Shown here in pieces: positions 35,860 through 46,190 of a DNA stretch of 64,000 nucleotides; the first letter of the stretch is position 1; each line of letters starts with the position of its first letter. The DNA comes from Methylobacterium dankookense. GTDB lineage: Bacteria > Pseudomonadota > Alphaproteobacteria > Rhizobiales > Beijerinckiaceae. The DNA is taken from positions 49,483 through 113,482 of the forward strand of contig NZ_CABFVH010000014.1 of assembly GCF_902141855.1 (NCBI RefSeq), read 5' to 3'. The position numbers and the translations under genes were made by a program. The notes under the pieces are model-generated. The model had not been told where the DNA came from. It did not search any database and saw only the letters and a program-made list of their open reading frames with translations.

Positions 35860-37665
35860 ATGCGGCGTGCCCACAGCATGGATTTCGGAGCCGAGTTCGT
35901 GGAGGGCGGCGTGCGCTTCGCGCTCTGGGCCCCCACCGCGCAGAGCGTGAGCCTCGTCCTCGACGGCGCCGACCGGCCGCTGACGGCAGCCGAGGGCGGC
36001 TGGCACCGCGCCGTCGTCCCGGGCGTGCAGGCGGGCGCCCGCTACGGCTTCCGCATCGACGGCGACCTCGTGGTGCCCGACCCCGCCTCGCGCTTCCAGC
36101 CGGAGGACGTCTCGGCCCCGAGCGAGGTGATCGACCCGAACGCCTTCGCCTGGAGCGACGATGCCTGGCACGGCCGCCCCTTCACGGAGGCGGTGATCTA
36201 CGAGACCCATATCGGCGCGGCGACGCCCGAGGGCACCTATGCCGGGCTGATGGGCAAGCTCGAGGCGCTGCGCGACCTCGGCGTCACCGCGATCGAGCTG
36301 CTGCCGCTCGCCGACTTCAAGGGAACGCGCAACTGGGGCTATGACGGGGTGCTGCCCTACGCGCCCGATTCCGCCTACGGCCGGCCCGACGACCTGAAGC
36401 GCCTGATCGACCGGGCGCACGCGCTCGGGCTGATGGTCTATATCGACGCGGTCTACAATCATTTCGGACCGGCCGGGAACTATCTCCACGCCTACGCCAA
36501 GACGTTCTTCACCGAGCGCCACCAGACGCCGTGGGGTGCAGGGATCAACTTCGACGGCAAGGAGAGCGGACACATCGTGCGCCAGTACTTCATCCAGAAC
36601 GCGCTCTACTGGCTGGAGGAGTACCATTTCGACGGCATCCGCTTCGATGCCGTGCACGCGATCCTGGACGATTCGGAGACGCACTTCCTGGCCGAGCTCG
36701 GCGAGACCGTCCGCAAGCGCTTCCCCGACCGCCACATCCACCTGATGTTGGAGAACGAGGCCAACCAGGCCCGCTGGCTGGAGCGCGACGCGTCGGGCAG
36801 GCCGCGCCAGCACGACGCGCAATGGGCGGACGACCTGCACCATTGCTGGCACGTCCTGCTGACCGGTGAGGATGCGGGCTACTATGCGAGCTTCAGCGAC
36901 AGGCCGGTGGAGCGTCTCGCCCGCTGCCTCGCGGAGGGCTTCGCCTACCAGGGCGAGCCCTTCAAGACGCTGGACGACCACCCGCGCGGCGAGCCCTCGG
37001 GCCATCTCCCGCCCTCGGCCTTCGTCACCTTCCTGCAGAACCACGATCAGGTCGGCAACCGGGCGCTCGGCGAGCGGCTGAGCCAGCTCGCCGATCCCGG
37101 AAAGCTCGCGCTCGCCCGGGCCGGCTTCCTGCTGGCACCCCAGATCCCGATGCTGTGGATGGGCGAGGAATGGTCGGCCTCGACGCCGTTCCTGTTCTTC
37201 GTGGATTTCGCCCCCGACGAAGAGTTGAACAAGGCCGTGCGCGAGGGACGGCGGCGCGAGTTCAAGAGCTTCGCGGCGTTCGCCGACGACACCTCGGTGA
37301 TCCCCGACCCGACCGCGGAGCAGACCTTCCTCGATTCGAAGCTCGACTGGGCCGAGCAGGCGCGCTCGCCCCATCGCGAGGTCCTGGCCGACACGAAGCG
37401 GCTCCTCGCGATCCGCCGCGACGTCGTCGTGCCCCTCGCGAAGTCGGGCTACCACGGCGCCGCGGCGACCCGGCCGCGCGCCGACGTGATCGACTGCACC
37501 TGGACCTTCGGGGCCGGGCGGATGCGCTTCGTCGCCAATCTCGGCGACGCGGCCTTCGAGCCGGACGACCTCTCCGGCCGGGTGATCTGGACCAACGCGC
37601 CCGACGGGTCGGGTGCGAGCCTGCCGGGCTGGACCGGCGTCTTCCTGACGGATTCCCTGCAGTGA
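35860..37665 (+). CDS. treZ: malto-oligosyltrehalose trehalohydrolase
   Basis: 601 aa, GH13. Releases trehalose from maltooligosyl-trehalose made by TreY. Start ATG at 35860, with a GAGG about 11 bases upstream. Seen: CBM48-like N-terminus (FVEGGVRFALWAPTAQSV), VYNHFGPAGNYL, nucleophile in GIRFDAVHAI, Glu in LENEANQARW, Asp in FLQNHDQVGNRALG. Complete catalytic set. Stop overlaps the malQ-treY start (GTGA), coupling it to TreY, its biochemical partner. Confidence 0.95.
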   Translation: MRRAHSMDFGAEFVEGGVRFALWAPTAQSVSLVLDGADRPLTAAEGGWHRAVVPGVQAGARYGFRIDGDLVVPDPASRFQPEDVSAPSEVIDPNAFAWSDDAWHGRPFTEAVIYETHIGAATPEGTYAGLMGKLEALRDLGVTAIELLPLADFKGTRNWGYDGVLPYAPDSAYGRPDDLKRLIDRAHALGLMVYIDAVYNHFGPAGNYLHAYAKTFFTERHQTPWGAGINFDGKESGHIVRQYFIQNALYWLEEYHFDGIRFDAVHAILDDSETHFLAELGETVRKRFPDRHIHLMLENEANQARWLERDASGRPRQHDAQWADDLHHCWHVLLTGEDAGYYASFSDRPVERLARCLAEGFAYQGEPFKTLDDHPRGEPSGHLPPSAFVTFLQNHDQVGNRALGERLSQLADPGKLALARAGFLLAPQIPMLWMGEEWSASTPFLFFVDFAPDEELNKAVREGRRREFKSFAAFADDTSVIPDPTAEQTFLDSKLDWAEQARSPHREVLADTKRLLAIRRDVVVPLAKSGYHGAAATRPRADVIDCTWTFGAGRMRFVANLGDAAFEPDDLSGRVIWTNAPDGSGASLPGWTGVFLTDSLQ

Positions 37666-40600
37666 GCGGCACTCTCGAACGTCTCGCCGACCTCGTCGGC
37701 GTCGCCGGCGGCTATACGGATGCCTTCGGAAAACCCGTCGAGACCGCGCTGGAGACCCGCCGCGGCCTGCTCGCGGCGCTCGGCTTCCGGGTCGGCAGCG
37801 AGGCCGAGATCGCGGAATCGCTGCGCATGGTCGAGGCCCTGCGCCGCGGCCTGATCCCGCCGCTCGTGCCGGTGGAGGCGCGCCGCGCCGCCCGCGTGCC
37901 GGTGCGCGCCGAGGGCGGCACCGTGGCCTGGCGCGTCGTCGACGAGCGCGGCCATGCCCGCGAGGGCCGGGCCGCCCTCGCCGGGCCGGAGGCCGCCTTC
38001 GAGCTGCCGCCGCTCACCCCCGGCTACCACCACCTCGCGGTGACGCTCGGCGAGGCCAGGGCCGAGGCCTGGATCATCGCGGCGCCGCAGCGCTGCTGGC
38101 GCCCGCGCGCCTATGCGGACGAGGGCGCCGCCGATTGGGGCCTCGCCGCGCAGCTCTACGGCCTGCGCTCGGCCGACAATATCGGCATCGGCACCTATGC
38201 CGATGCGGGCCGCGCCGCGCACGATGCGGGCCTGCGCGGGGCAGCCTTCCTGGGGCTCAGCCCGGTCCACGCCCTGTTCGCGGCCGACCGGAGCAAGATC
38301 TCGCCCTACTCGCCCTCCTCGCGCCTGTTCCTGGAGACGCTGTTCATCGCCCCGCGCGACCTGCCGGGCTTCGCCGGCTCGCGGGCCGAGGCCCTGCTCG
38401 ACGCGTCGGGCCGCGCCGTCGAGGCGCTGCGCGACGCCTCCCTCGTCGATCACGAGGGCGTCTGGGCCGTGCTGGCGCCCGTCCTCGAGGCGCTCTGGCA
38501 GGATTCGCCCGCCCGCGCCGGCGACGATCCGGACTTTCGGGCCTTTCGCGAGGCGGGCGGCGCCAGCCTGCAAGCGCACGCGCTGTTCGAGGCGCTGTCG
38601 GTCCATTTCGAGGCGAAGGGCGCGCACTGGCTCGGCGACTGGCCGGAGGAATACCGCCGCGCCGGCACCGATTCCGTGCGCGCCTTCGAGGCCGAGCAGG
38701 CGGAGGCGGTGAGCTTCCACGCCTGGCTGCAATATCTCGCCGACCGCCAGCTTCGGGCGACCTCCGAGGCCGCCCTCGACGCAGGCATGCGCATCGGCCT
38801 CTACCGCGACCTCGCGGTGGGCGCCGACCGCGGCGGCTCCGAGATCTGGTCGCATCCCGAGCGCTTCGCCAACGGCGTCTCCATCGGCGCGCCGCCGGAC
38901 CTCCTGGCACCGAAGGGCCAGGATTGGGGCCTGCCGGCCTTCGACCCGCTGGAGATGGAGCGCGACGGGCTCGCCGCCTTCCGGGCGCTGGTCCAGGCCA
39001 ACATGCGCCATGCCGGCGCGATCCGCATTGATCACGCCTTCCAGCTCGCCCGGCTGTTCCTGATCCCGCTCGGCGGCTCGGCCCATGACGGCGCCTATGT
39101 GGCGATGCCCTTCGAGCCGATGCTCGCGGTGCTGCGCCTGGAGAGCCACCGCAACACCTGCCTCGTCATCGCCGAGGATCTCGGCACCGCGCCGGAAGGC
39201 TTCTCCGACGCCCTGATGCGGGCGGGCATCCTGAGCTACCGCATCCTCGCCTTCGAGCGCGAGCATGACGGGCGCTTCAAGGCGCCCGGCGCCTATCCGC
39301 GCGACGCGCTCACCGCCATCACCACGCACGACCTGCCGACCTTCGTCGGCTGGTGGCGCGGCGTCGACACCGACACGCGGCAGGCGCTTGGCCTCTACGA
39401 CCAGGAGCGCGCGGAGGCCGAGCGCGGCGAGCGCGTGACCGAGCGGCGCCGCCTCACCGAGGCTCTGGCCGGCGAGCAGCTCCTGCCGAGCTGGGACCCG
39501 CCCGAGGCCGCGCCCTTCGAGGCCGCCGCGCGCTACCTCGCCCGCGCCCCCGCGATCCTCACCGCCGTCCAGTACGAGGACGTGATCTCGGAACTCTCCC
39601 AGGCCAACGTGCCGGGCTCCACCGAGGGCTATCCGAACTGGCGGCGCAAGCTCGACCGCGACCTCGCGGCGATCGCCGAGCCCGGCGGCCCGCTCGCCAA
39701 GCTCGCCGCCGCGCTCTCGGCCGAGGAGCGCGGGCCCCATTCCGGCGCCGCGCGGCTCGCCGCCCCGCCGCCGCGGGCGACCTACCGGCTGCAGTTCCAC
39801 AAGGACTTCACCTTCGCGGACGCCGAGAGGATCGTCCCCTATCTCGCGCGGCTCGGCATCAGCCACGTCTACGCCTCGCCGCTCCAGAAGGCGCGGCCGG
39901 GCTCGACCCACGGCTACGACATCGTCGACCACGGCGCGATCAACCCGGAGCTCGGCGGCGAGGCGGGCTTCGTGAAGCTCTCCGACGCCCTCCGCGCGCA
40001 CGGGCTGAAGCTTCTCCTCGACATCGTGCCGAACCACATGGGCGTCGGCGGCGCCGACAACCCGTGGTGGCTCTCGGTCCTCGAATGGGGGCCCCTGTCG
40101 CCGTTCGCCCACGCCTTCGACATCGACTGGGCGCGGCTCGGGGCCAACCGCAACCTCGTCATCCCCTTCCTCGGCGATCGCTACGGCGAGGCCCTGGAGA
40201 AGGGCACGCTGGAGCTGAAGTTCGACGCCGAGGCCGGCGCCTTCAGCGTCTGGCACTACGAGCACCTGTTCCCGATCCGGCCGCTCAACTACCCGACCAT
40301 CCTCAACCGCGTGCTCGCCGCGCTCGGCGATGTCGGCGACGACGCCTCGGCGGAACTGCTCGCCATCTCCGAGCGCCTGCGCACCATGGGCGAAGAGACC
40401 CATCCCGAGCGCCGCCGCGCCCTGCCCGCGGAGGCCGAGGGGCTGAAGCAGCGCCTCGCCGCGGTCCACGCGGCCTCGCCCGCGATCCGCGACGCGATGG
40501 CGCGCGGCCTCAAGCTCCTCAACGGCTTCAAGGGCCATCCCGACAGCTTCGGGCCGCTGCACCGGCTGCTGGAGAGCCAAGCCTATCGGCTGGCCCATTG

Positions 40601-42560
40601 GCGCATCGCGTCGAGCGACATCAACTACCGCCGCTTCTTCGACGTGAACTCGCTGGCGGGCCTGCGCGTCGAGAAGACCGACATCTTCCACCGCTCGCAC
40701 GAGACCGTGTTCCGGCACGTGCGCGAGGGCCGGATCGACGGCCTGCGCATCGACCATATCGACGGGCTCGCCGATCCGCTCGGCTATGCGAGGGCGCTCC
40801 AGGCGGCGGTCGGCCCCGGCTTCTACGTGGTGGTCGAGAAGATCCTGGAGCCCGGCGAGCGCCTGCGCCCCTGGCCCGTCGCCGGCACCACCGGCTACGA
40901 CGTGCTGAACCAGCTCGACGGCATCCTGGTCGACCGGGACAAGCGCGCCAAGGTCCGCCGCCTCTACGAATGGGCCTCCGGCGTGGACGAGCCCTATGGC
41001 TTCCAGCTCCGCGCCGCCAAGGCCGAGATCCTGGAGATCAGCTTCGCCAGCGAGCTGGAGGTGCTCACCGCCGACCTCAAGGAGGTGGCCGATTCCGACC
41101 GGCGCACCCGCGACTTCTCGCTCACCGCGATCCGGCGCGCGCTCATCGAGATCATCGCCCGCTTCCCGACCTACCGCAGCTACCTGCCGCCGGAACTCGA
41201 GGATGCCGAGATCGAGCCGGAGGACGTGCGCCTGATCGAGGGCGCCGTCGCCAAGGCCAAGCGCTGGTCGGGCCTGCCCGACCGCTCGGTGCACCATTTC
41301 GCGCGCGACGTCCTGCTCGGCCGCGTCGAGGCTTCGGGCCCCGGCCGGCCCGATCCGCGCACGGTGCTGCGCTTCCGCCGCCGCTTCCAGCAGCTCACCG
41401 GGCCGGTCATGGCCAAGAGCCTGGAGGACACCCTGTTCTACCGGTTCGCCATGCTGCTCGGCCTCAACGAGGTCGGCGGCGATCCGGGCGAGTACGGCAT
41501 CGACGCGGAGCATTTCCACGCGCTCCAGGCAGCCCGCGCCCGCGACTGGCCGAACGCCATGATCACCACGGCGACGCACGACACCAAGCGCGGCGAGGAT
41601 GCCCGCACGCGCCTGATCGCGCTCTCCGAGATGCCCGATGCCTGGGCCCGCGCCTGGGACCTCTGGCGCGCCACCGCCACCCCGCGCCTCGCCACCATCG
41701 ACGACGAGCCGGCGCCCGACGCCAACGACCAGTGGATGTTCTTCCAAGCGATCCTGGGGGCGTGGCCGCTGGAGCTGCTGGAGCATGACGACCCGGCGGC
41801 GATCGCGGATTTCCGCGACCGCCTGATCGCCTACGGCGAGAAGGCGATGCGCGAGGGCAAGCGCCGCTCGAGCTGGGTCAACGTGGACGAGGCCTACGAG
41901 GGCGCCGTGCGGCGCCTGTTCGAGGCGCTGATCGCGCCGGGATCCGACTTCCTGCGCGAGCTCAGGCCCTTCGCGCGACGCCTCGCCCATCTCGGCATGC
42001 TGGCCTCGCTCGGCCGCACGGTCCTGAAATGCACCTTGCCGGGCCTGCCCGACACCTACCAGGGCACCGAGTTCTGGGACTTCTCCTTCGTCGATCCCGA
42101 CAACCGCCGCCCGGTCGATTACGGCGCGCGGGAGCGGGCGCTGGAGGAGGGGAGGCCCGCGGCCGACCTGCTGGCGCATTGGCCGGACGGGCGGGTGAAG
42201 CAGGCGGTGCTGGCCCGGCTCCTGGCCGAGCGGGCCGAGCGCCCCGGCTTCTACGCCGATGCCGATTACCGGGCCCTCGAAGCCTCCGGCGAGCGCGCGG
42301 CCCATGTCCTCGCCTTCCTGCGCTCGGACGGGGCGGACGGGGCCGAGGACCTGTTCGTGGCATTGCCCCGCCTCGTCGCCAAGCTCGTGCCCGAAGGCGC
42401 GGTCTGGTCGGCGGAGGCCTTCGCCGGGACCGCGATCGAGCTCGGCACGGGCACGCGCTGGCGCGATCTGGTGACGGGGGAGAGCCTCGACGGGAACCGG
42501 GTCGATTGTGCCGACCTGTTCCGAAACCTGCCCTTCGCGGTGCTGCGACGGACGGACTGA
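37662..42560 (+). CDS. fusion: 4-alpha-glucanotransferase (MalQ) + maltooligosyl trehalose synthase (TreY)
   Basis: 1,632 aa, GTG start overlapping treZ. Residues 1-~700 are GH77 MalQ: GLRSADNIGIGTYADAG, nucleophile in RIDHAFQLARLF (Asp457), Glu505 in IAEDLGTAPEGF, and ITTHDLPTFVGWW. Residues ~705-1632 are GH13 TreY: ATYRLQFHKDFTFADAE, Asp1031 in GLRIDHIDGLADP, Glu1059 in VVEKILEPGE, and TATHDTKRGEDAR. There is no stop or frameshift between them, and the junction is a short Ala/Pro-rich linker near 690-705. MalQ remodels short glucans and TreY seals their ends as trehalose, so the fusion channels one into the other (inferred). Both catalytic sets look intact. Confidence 0.95.
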   Translation: MSGTLERLADLVGVAGGYTDAFGKPVETALETRRGLLAALGFRVGSEAEIAESLRMVEALRRGLIPPLVPVEARRAARVPVRAEGGTVAWRVVDERGHAREGRAALAGPEAAFELPPLTPGYHHLAVTLGEARAEAWIIAAPQRCWRPRAYADEGAADWGLAAQLYGLRSADNIGIGTYADAGRAAHDAGLRGAAFLGLSPVHALFAADRSKISPYSPSSRLFLETLFIAPRDLPGFAGSRAEALLDASGRAVEALRDASLVDHEGVWAVLAPVLEALWQDSPARAGDDPDFRAFREAGGASLQAHALFEALSVHFEAKGAHWLGDWPEEYRRAGTDSVRAFEAEQAEAVSFHAWLQYLADRQLRATSEAALDAGMRIGLYRDLAVGADRGGSEIWSHPERFANGVSIGAPPDLLAPKGQDWGLPAFDPLEMERDGLAAFRALVQANMRHAGAIRIDHAFQLARLFLIPLGGSAHDGAYVAMPFEPMLAVLRLESHRNTCLVIAEDLGTAPEGFSDALMRAGILSYRILAFEREHDGRFKAPGAYPRDALTAITTHDLPTFVGWWRGVDTDTRQALGLYDQERAEAERGERVTERRRLTEALAGEQLLPSWDPPEAAPFEAAARYLARAPAILTAVQYEDVISELSQANVPGSTEGYPNWRRKLDRDLAAIAEPGGPLAKLAAALSAEERGPHSGAARLAAPPPRATYRLQFHKDFTFADAERIVPYLARLGISHVYASPLQKARPGSTHGYDIVDHGAINPELGGEAGFVKLSDALRAHGLKLLLDIVPNHMGVGGADNPWWLSVLEWGPLSPFAHAFDIDWARLGANRNLVIPFLGDRYGEALEKGTLELKFDAEAGAFSVWHYEHLFPIRPLNYPTILNRVLAALGDVGDDASAELLAISERLRTMGEETHPERRRALPAEAEGLKQRLAAVHAASPAIRDAMARGLKLLNGFKGHPDSFGPLHRLLESQAYRLAHWRIASSDINYRRFFDVNSLAGLRVEKTDIFHRSHETVFRHVREGRIDGLRIDHIDGLADPLGYARALQAAVGPGFYVVVEKILEPGERLRPWPVAGTTGYDVLNQLDGILVDRDKRAKVRRLYEWASGVDEPYGFQLRAAKAEILEISFASELEVLTADLKEVADSDRRTRDFSLTAIRRALIEIIARFPTYRSYLPPELEDAEIEPEDVRLIEGAVAKAKRWSGLPDRSVHHFARDVLLGRVEASGPGRPDPRTVLRFRRRFQQLTGPVMAKSLEDTLFYRFAMLLGLNEVGGDPGEYGIDAEHFHALQAARARDWPNAMITTATHDTKRGEDARTRLIALSEMPDAWARAWDLWRATATPRLATIDDEPAPDANDQWMFFQAILGAWPLELLEHDDPAAIADFRDRLIAYGEKAMREGKRRSSWVNVDEAYEGAVRRLFEALIAPGSDFLRELRPFARRLAHLGMLASLGRTVLKCTLPGLPDTYQGTEFWDFSFVDPDNRRPVDYGARERALEEGRPAADLLAHWPDGRVKQAVLARLLAERAERPGFYADADYRALEASGERAAHVLAFLRSDGADGAEDLFVALPRLVAKLVPEGAVWSAEAFAGTAIELGTGTRWRDLVTGESLDGNRVDCADLFRNLPFAVLRRTD

Positions 42561-42656
42561 CATCCACCGGGCTTAAGCCGTGGGACGCCCGATGCCTCCG
42601 GCACGCTCCGGCGGCTCGGGCGTTAGCCGGATACGATGAACGACGACGAGGCCAGA

Positions 42657-45600
42657 ATGAACGCACCGACCAGCGCGAAGACGGCCAAGGCCGCCCCGGC
42701 GACCGGCGTCGAGGCCCTCCCGGCGGCCTTCGCCCCCCGGGCGGAGGGGCCGCGGATCTACAACCTGTTCCCGCTCCTCGTCGGACGCGTCTCGGACTGG
42801 ACGGCCGAACTGCCCCGCATCGCCGGCCTCGGCTTCGACTGGGTCTATCTCAACCCGTTCCATCAGACCGGCGGCTCGGGCAGCCTCTACGCGGTGGCCG
42901 ATCCCGACCGGCTGGACGAGCGCTTCCGCGACCAGGACGGCCGCTCGGACGACGACCAGATCCGCGACTTCTGCGCGGCGGCGACGGCGCAGGGCCTCGG
43001 CGTGATGACGGACCTCGTCGTCAACCACGCCGCCAATGACGGGCGGCTCGCCCGCGAGCGGCCCGACCTGTTCGCGAAGAATCCCGACGGCAGCATCGCG
43101 AGCCCCTTCGCGGTCGATCCGGACGATCCGGACAAGCGCACGGTCTGGGGCGACCTCGCCGAGTTCGACTACCATTCCGAGCAGGCCCGCGCCGAGCTGA
43201 CCCGGATCTGGAGCGGCTACGTCGCCCACCTCCAGGGGCTCGGCGTCGCGGGCTTCCGGTGCGATGCCGCCTACATGGTCCCCGCCGACACGTGGCGCGC
43301 CATCATCGCGGAGGCCAAGGCGCGCGACCCCGAGAGCCTGTTCGCCGCCGAGACCCTCGGCTGCACCTTCGCGCAGGCCCGCGACACGGCCGGTGCCGGC
43401 TTCGACTACCTGTTCAACTCCTTCGCGTGGTGGGACCTGAAGAAGCCCTGGGCGCTGGAGCAGTACGAGCGCCTGCGGGTGCTCGCGCCCTCCATCGCCT
43501 TCCCCGAGAACCACGATATGGGCCGGCTCGCCGCCGAGGTGGTCGGCGGCCCGGCCGAGATCACGGCGCATCTGCGCGCCCGCTACGCGCTCGCCGCCTT
43601 CTTCTCCGCCGGCGTGCTGATGCCGATCGGCTACGAATGGGGCTATCGCCGCCGGCTGCACGTGGTCGACACCACGCCGGCCTATCGCGAGAGCGACACC
43701 GGCATCGACATCTCGGCCGCGATCGCCGCGATCAACCGCCTGCGGGCCGAATTGCCCGCCGCCAATGTCGAGGGTGCACAGGCGAGCCTGTCCGCCCCCG
43801 ATTCCGACGTGGTCGCGCTGATCCGCTACGATACCGGCCACCATGCCTCGGCTCGCAGCGCCGTGCTGGTGCTCTACAATCCCACCAGCCGCCCGCTCCC
43901 CGTCGATGCCGGCACGCTGATCGCCCGCACCGGCGGCCTGCTCGGGCCCTTCGTGGACCGCACGCCGGAGGCCGAGCCCATCGCCTTCCATCCGGGCAGC
44001 GCGATCGACCTCGCGCCGGGCGAACTCCGGATCATCGCGGCCGAGGCTGCCAAGGTCGCCCGCCTGCCCACGAACGACCGGCCGGATGGCAGGGGCCGCG
44101 TGGTCATCGAGGCCGTGACCCCGGAACTCGATGGCGGGCGCTCGGCGGTGAAGCGCGTGGTCGGCGAGTCCTTGCGCGTCGAGGCCGACATCTTCTCCGA
44201 TGGCCACGAGATCATCGACGCGGCCATCCTGTCGCGCGTCGCAGGCACGGAAGATTGGCGCCGCGACCCGCTGGTCTTCATCGACAACGACCGCTGGGGC
44301 GGCCAATTCCCGCTCGAGCGGAACGCCCGCTACGAGTACACGATCGAGGCGTGGCGCGACGGCTTCTTCTCCTGGATGCGCGACACCCTGAAGAAGCGCG
44401 ACGCCGGAGTGGACATACGCCTGGAGACCATCGAGGGCGTCACCCTGGTCCAGAACGCCGCCGACCTCGCGAAGGGCCGCGACAAGGACCGTCTTGCCGC
44501 CCTGGTCGCCGCCCTCGCCGCCGAGGAGACCGGCTCGCCCGCGCAGCTCGACCGCATCCTCCAGCCGGATTCGGTGCGGCTGGTGCGGGCCAATGCCGAG
44601 CGGGTGAACCTCACGCGCTATCCCGTGATCCTGCCGGTGATCGCCGATCGCCTCGCGGCGCGCTTCTCGGCCTGGTACGAGATCTTCCCGCGCTCGCAAT
44701 CCATGGATCCGAACCGGCACGGCACCTTCCGGGACGTGATCGCCCGCCTGCCCGAGATCCGCGAACTCGGCTTCGACGTGCTCTACTTCACGCCGATCCA
44801 CCCGGTCGGCCGCACCAACCGCAAGGGCAAGAACAACACCCTGAAGGCCGAGCCGGGCGATGTCGGCTCGGTCTACGCGGTCGGCGCGGAGGAGGGCGGC
44901 CACGAGGCCGTGCACCCCGACCTCGGCACCTTCGAGGATTTCGCACAGCTCGTCGCGGCGAGCCACGCCTACGGCATGGAGATCGCCCTCGACTTCGCGA
45001 TCCAGTGCTCGCCCGACCATCCCTGGATCAAGAACCATCCCGAATGGTTCGAGTGGCGGCCGGACGGGACGCTCAAGTTCGCCGAGAACCCGCCGAAGAA
45101 GTACGAGGACATCTCGAACGTCCATTTCTACGGCGGCGCGCTGCCCTCGCTCTGGATCGAGCTGCGCGACATCCTGCTCGGCTGGTGCGCCCGCGGCGTG
45201 CGCATCTTCCGGGTCGACAACCCCCACACCAAGCCGATCCCGTTCTGGGAATGGGTGATCGGCGAGGTCAACGGCACCTATCCGGACGCGATCTTCCTCG
45301 CCGAGGCCTTCACCCGGCCGAAGATGATGAAGAAGCTCGCCAAAGCCGGCTATCAGCAGAGCTATACCTACTTCACCTGGCGCAACACGAAGCAGGAACT
45401 GACCGAATACGCCCTCGAACTCGCGGGCGAGATGGGCGAGTACTATCGGCCGAATTTCTTCGCCAACACGCCGGACATCAACCCGTACTTCCTCCAGACC
45501 AGCGGGCGGCCGGGCTTCGTCATCCGCGCCACGCTCGCCGCGACCCTCTCCTCCGTCTACGGCATCTATAACGGCTTCGAGATGTGCGAGGCCGCGCCGT

Positions 45601-46040
45601 ATCCCGGCAAGGAAGAGTACCTCAACTCGGAGAAGTACGAGCTGAAGGCCTGGGACTACCACCGCCCCGGCAACATCCGTGAGCACGTGATCAAGCTGAA
45701 CCAGATCCGCCGCGAGAACCCGGCACTGTGGGACTTCCGCAACATCCACTTCACGGGCGCCTTCAACGAGAACATCATCGCCTTCGCGAAGGTGACGCCG
45801 GCGCGCGACAACTGCATCCTCGTGATGGTGAACCTCGATCCGAGGAACCGCCAGGAATGCACCTACGAGGTGCCGCTCTGGCTGCTCGGCCTGCCCGACG
45901 ACGGCGCGGTCGCGGTCGAGGATCTGCTCCAGGGCTACACCTTCGAGCTGCGCGGCAAGTCCCACCGCATCGCCCTCGACCCGGCGGAGCGCTCCTGCAT
46001 CGTCTGGCGCCTGGCGGTGCCACGTCGGGTTGCGGGATGA
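42657..46040 (+). CDS. glgE: fusion: GH13 alpha-amylase-like domain + maltosyltransferase GlgE
   Basis: 1,127 aa from ATG at 42657 (GAGG 5 bases upstream); an ATG at 42636 in frame lacks an SD. Residues ~30-480 are a GH13 barrel with its own triad: Asp203 in GFRCDAAYM, Glu232 in FAAETLG, Asp287 in FPENHDMG. Residues ~490-1127 are GlgE (alpha-1,4-glucan:maltose-1-phosphate maltosyltransferase): nucleophile Asp854 in FRVDNPHTKP, Glu883 in FLAEAFTRP, plus PGKEEYLNSEKYE. Ordinary GlgE is about 660-700 aa, so the first half is added. Its substrate is unknown; a maltose-1-phosphate or oligosaccharide role beside GlgE is inferred. Confidence 0.9.
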   Translation: MNAPTSAKTAKAAPATGVEALPAAFAPRAEGPRIYNLFPLLVGRVSDWTAELPRIAGLGFDWVYLNPFHQTGGSGSLYAVADPDRLDERFRDQDGRSDDDQIRDFCAAATAQGLGVMTDLVVNHAANDGRLARERPDLFAKNPDGSIASPFAVDPDDPDKRTVWGDLAEFDYHSEQARAELTRIWSGYVAHLQGLGVAGFRCDAAYMVPADTWRAIIAEAKARDPESLFAAETLGCTFAQARDTAGAGFDYLFNSFAWWDLKKPWALEQYERLRVLAPSIAFPENHDMGRLAAEVVGGPAEITAHLRARYALAAFFSAGVLMPIGYEWGYRRRLHVVDTTPAYRESDTGIDISAAIAAINRLRAELPAANVEGAQASLSAPDSDVVALIRYDTGHHASARSAVLVLYNPTSRPLPVDAGTLIARTGGLLGPFVDRTPEAEPIAFHPGSAIDLAPGELRIIAAEAAKVARLPTNDRPDGRGRVVIEAVTPELDGGRSAVKRVVGESLRVEADIFSDGHEIIDAAILSRVAGTEDWRRDPLVFIDNDRWGGQFPLERNARYEYTIEAWRDGFFSWMRDTLKKRDAGVDIRLETIEGVTLVQNAADLAKGRDKDRLAALVAALAAEETGSPAQLDRILQPDSVRLVRANAERVNLTRYPVILPVIADRLAARFSAWYEIFPRSQSMDPNRHGTFRDVIARLPEIRELGFDVLYFTPIHPVGRTNRKGKNNTLKAEPGDVGSVYAVGAEEGGHEAVHPDLGTFEDFAQLVAASHAYGMEIALDFAIQCSPDHPWIKNHPEWFEWRPDGTLKFAENPPKKYEDISNVHFYGGALPSLWIELRDILLGWCARGVRIFRVDNPHTKPIPFWEWVIGEVNGTYPDAIFLAEAFTRPKMMKKLAKAGYQQSYTYFTWRNTKQELTEYALELAGEMGEYYRPNFFANTPDINPYFLQTSGRPGFVIRATLAATLSSVYGIYNGFEMCEAAPYPGKEEYLNSEKYELKAWDYHRPGNIREHVIKLNQIRRENPALWDFRNIHFTGAFNENIIAFAKVTPARDNCILVMVNLDPRNRQECTYEVPLWLLGLPDDGAVAVEDLLQGYTFELRGKSHRIALDPAERSCIVWRLAVPRRVAG

Positions 46041-46190
46041 GGCGCCCCGTGCGACCAGACTCCGACGCGGCGCAGGCCGCCGCGCTCTCGCCGAGATGAT
46101 GCGCGCAAGCTGCATCGACCCCGTTCACGCACCGACCCCCGTCGGGCGGGACCGGCCCCGCTCCGACCCGACGCATGAGGCAGCGACGCG

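Noticed and set aside
37449..42563. 1,704-codon open frame on the - strand
   Set aside because: Antisense to the MalQ-TreY gene, which has two full catalytic sets. The antisense frame is open because GC-rich third positions avoid stops; its product is Arg/Gly/Ala-rich with no motif.
42573..46115. 1,180-codon open frame on the - strand
   Set aside because: Antisense to the GlgE fusion; same cause, no domain and no SD.
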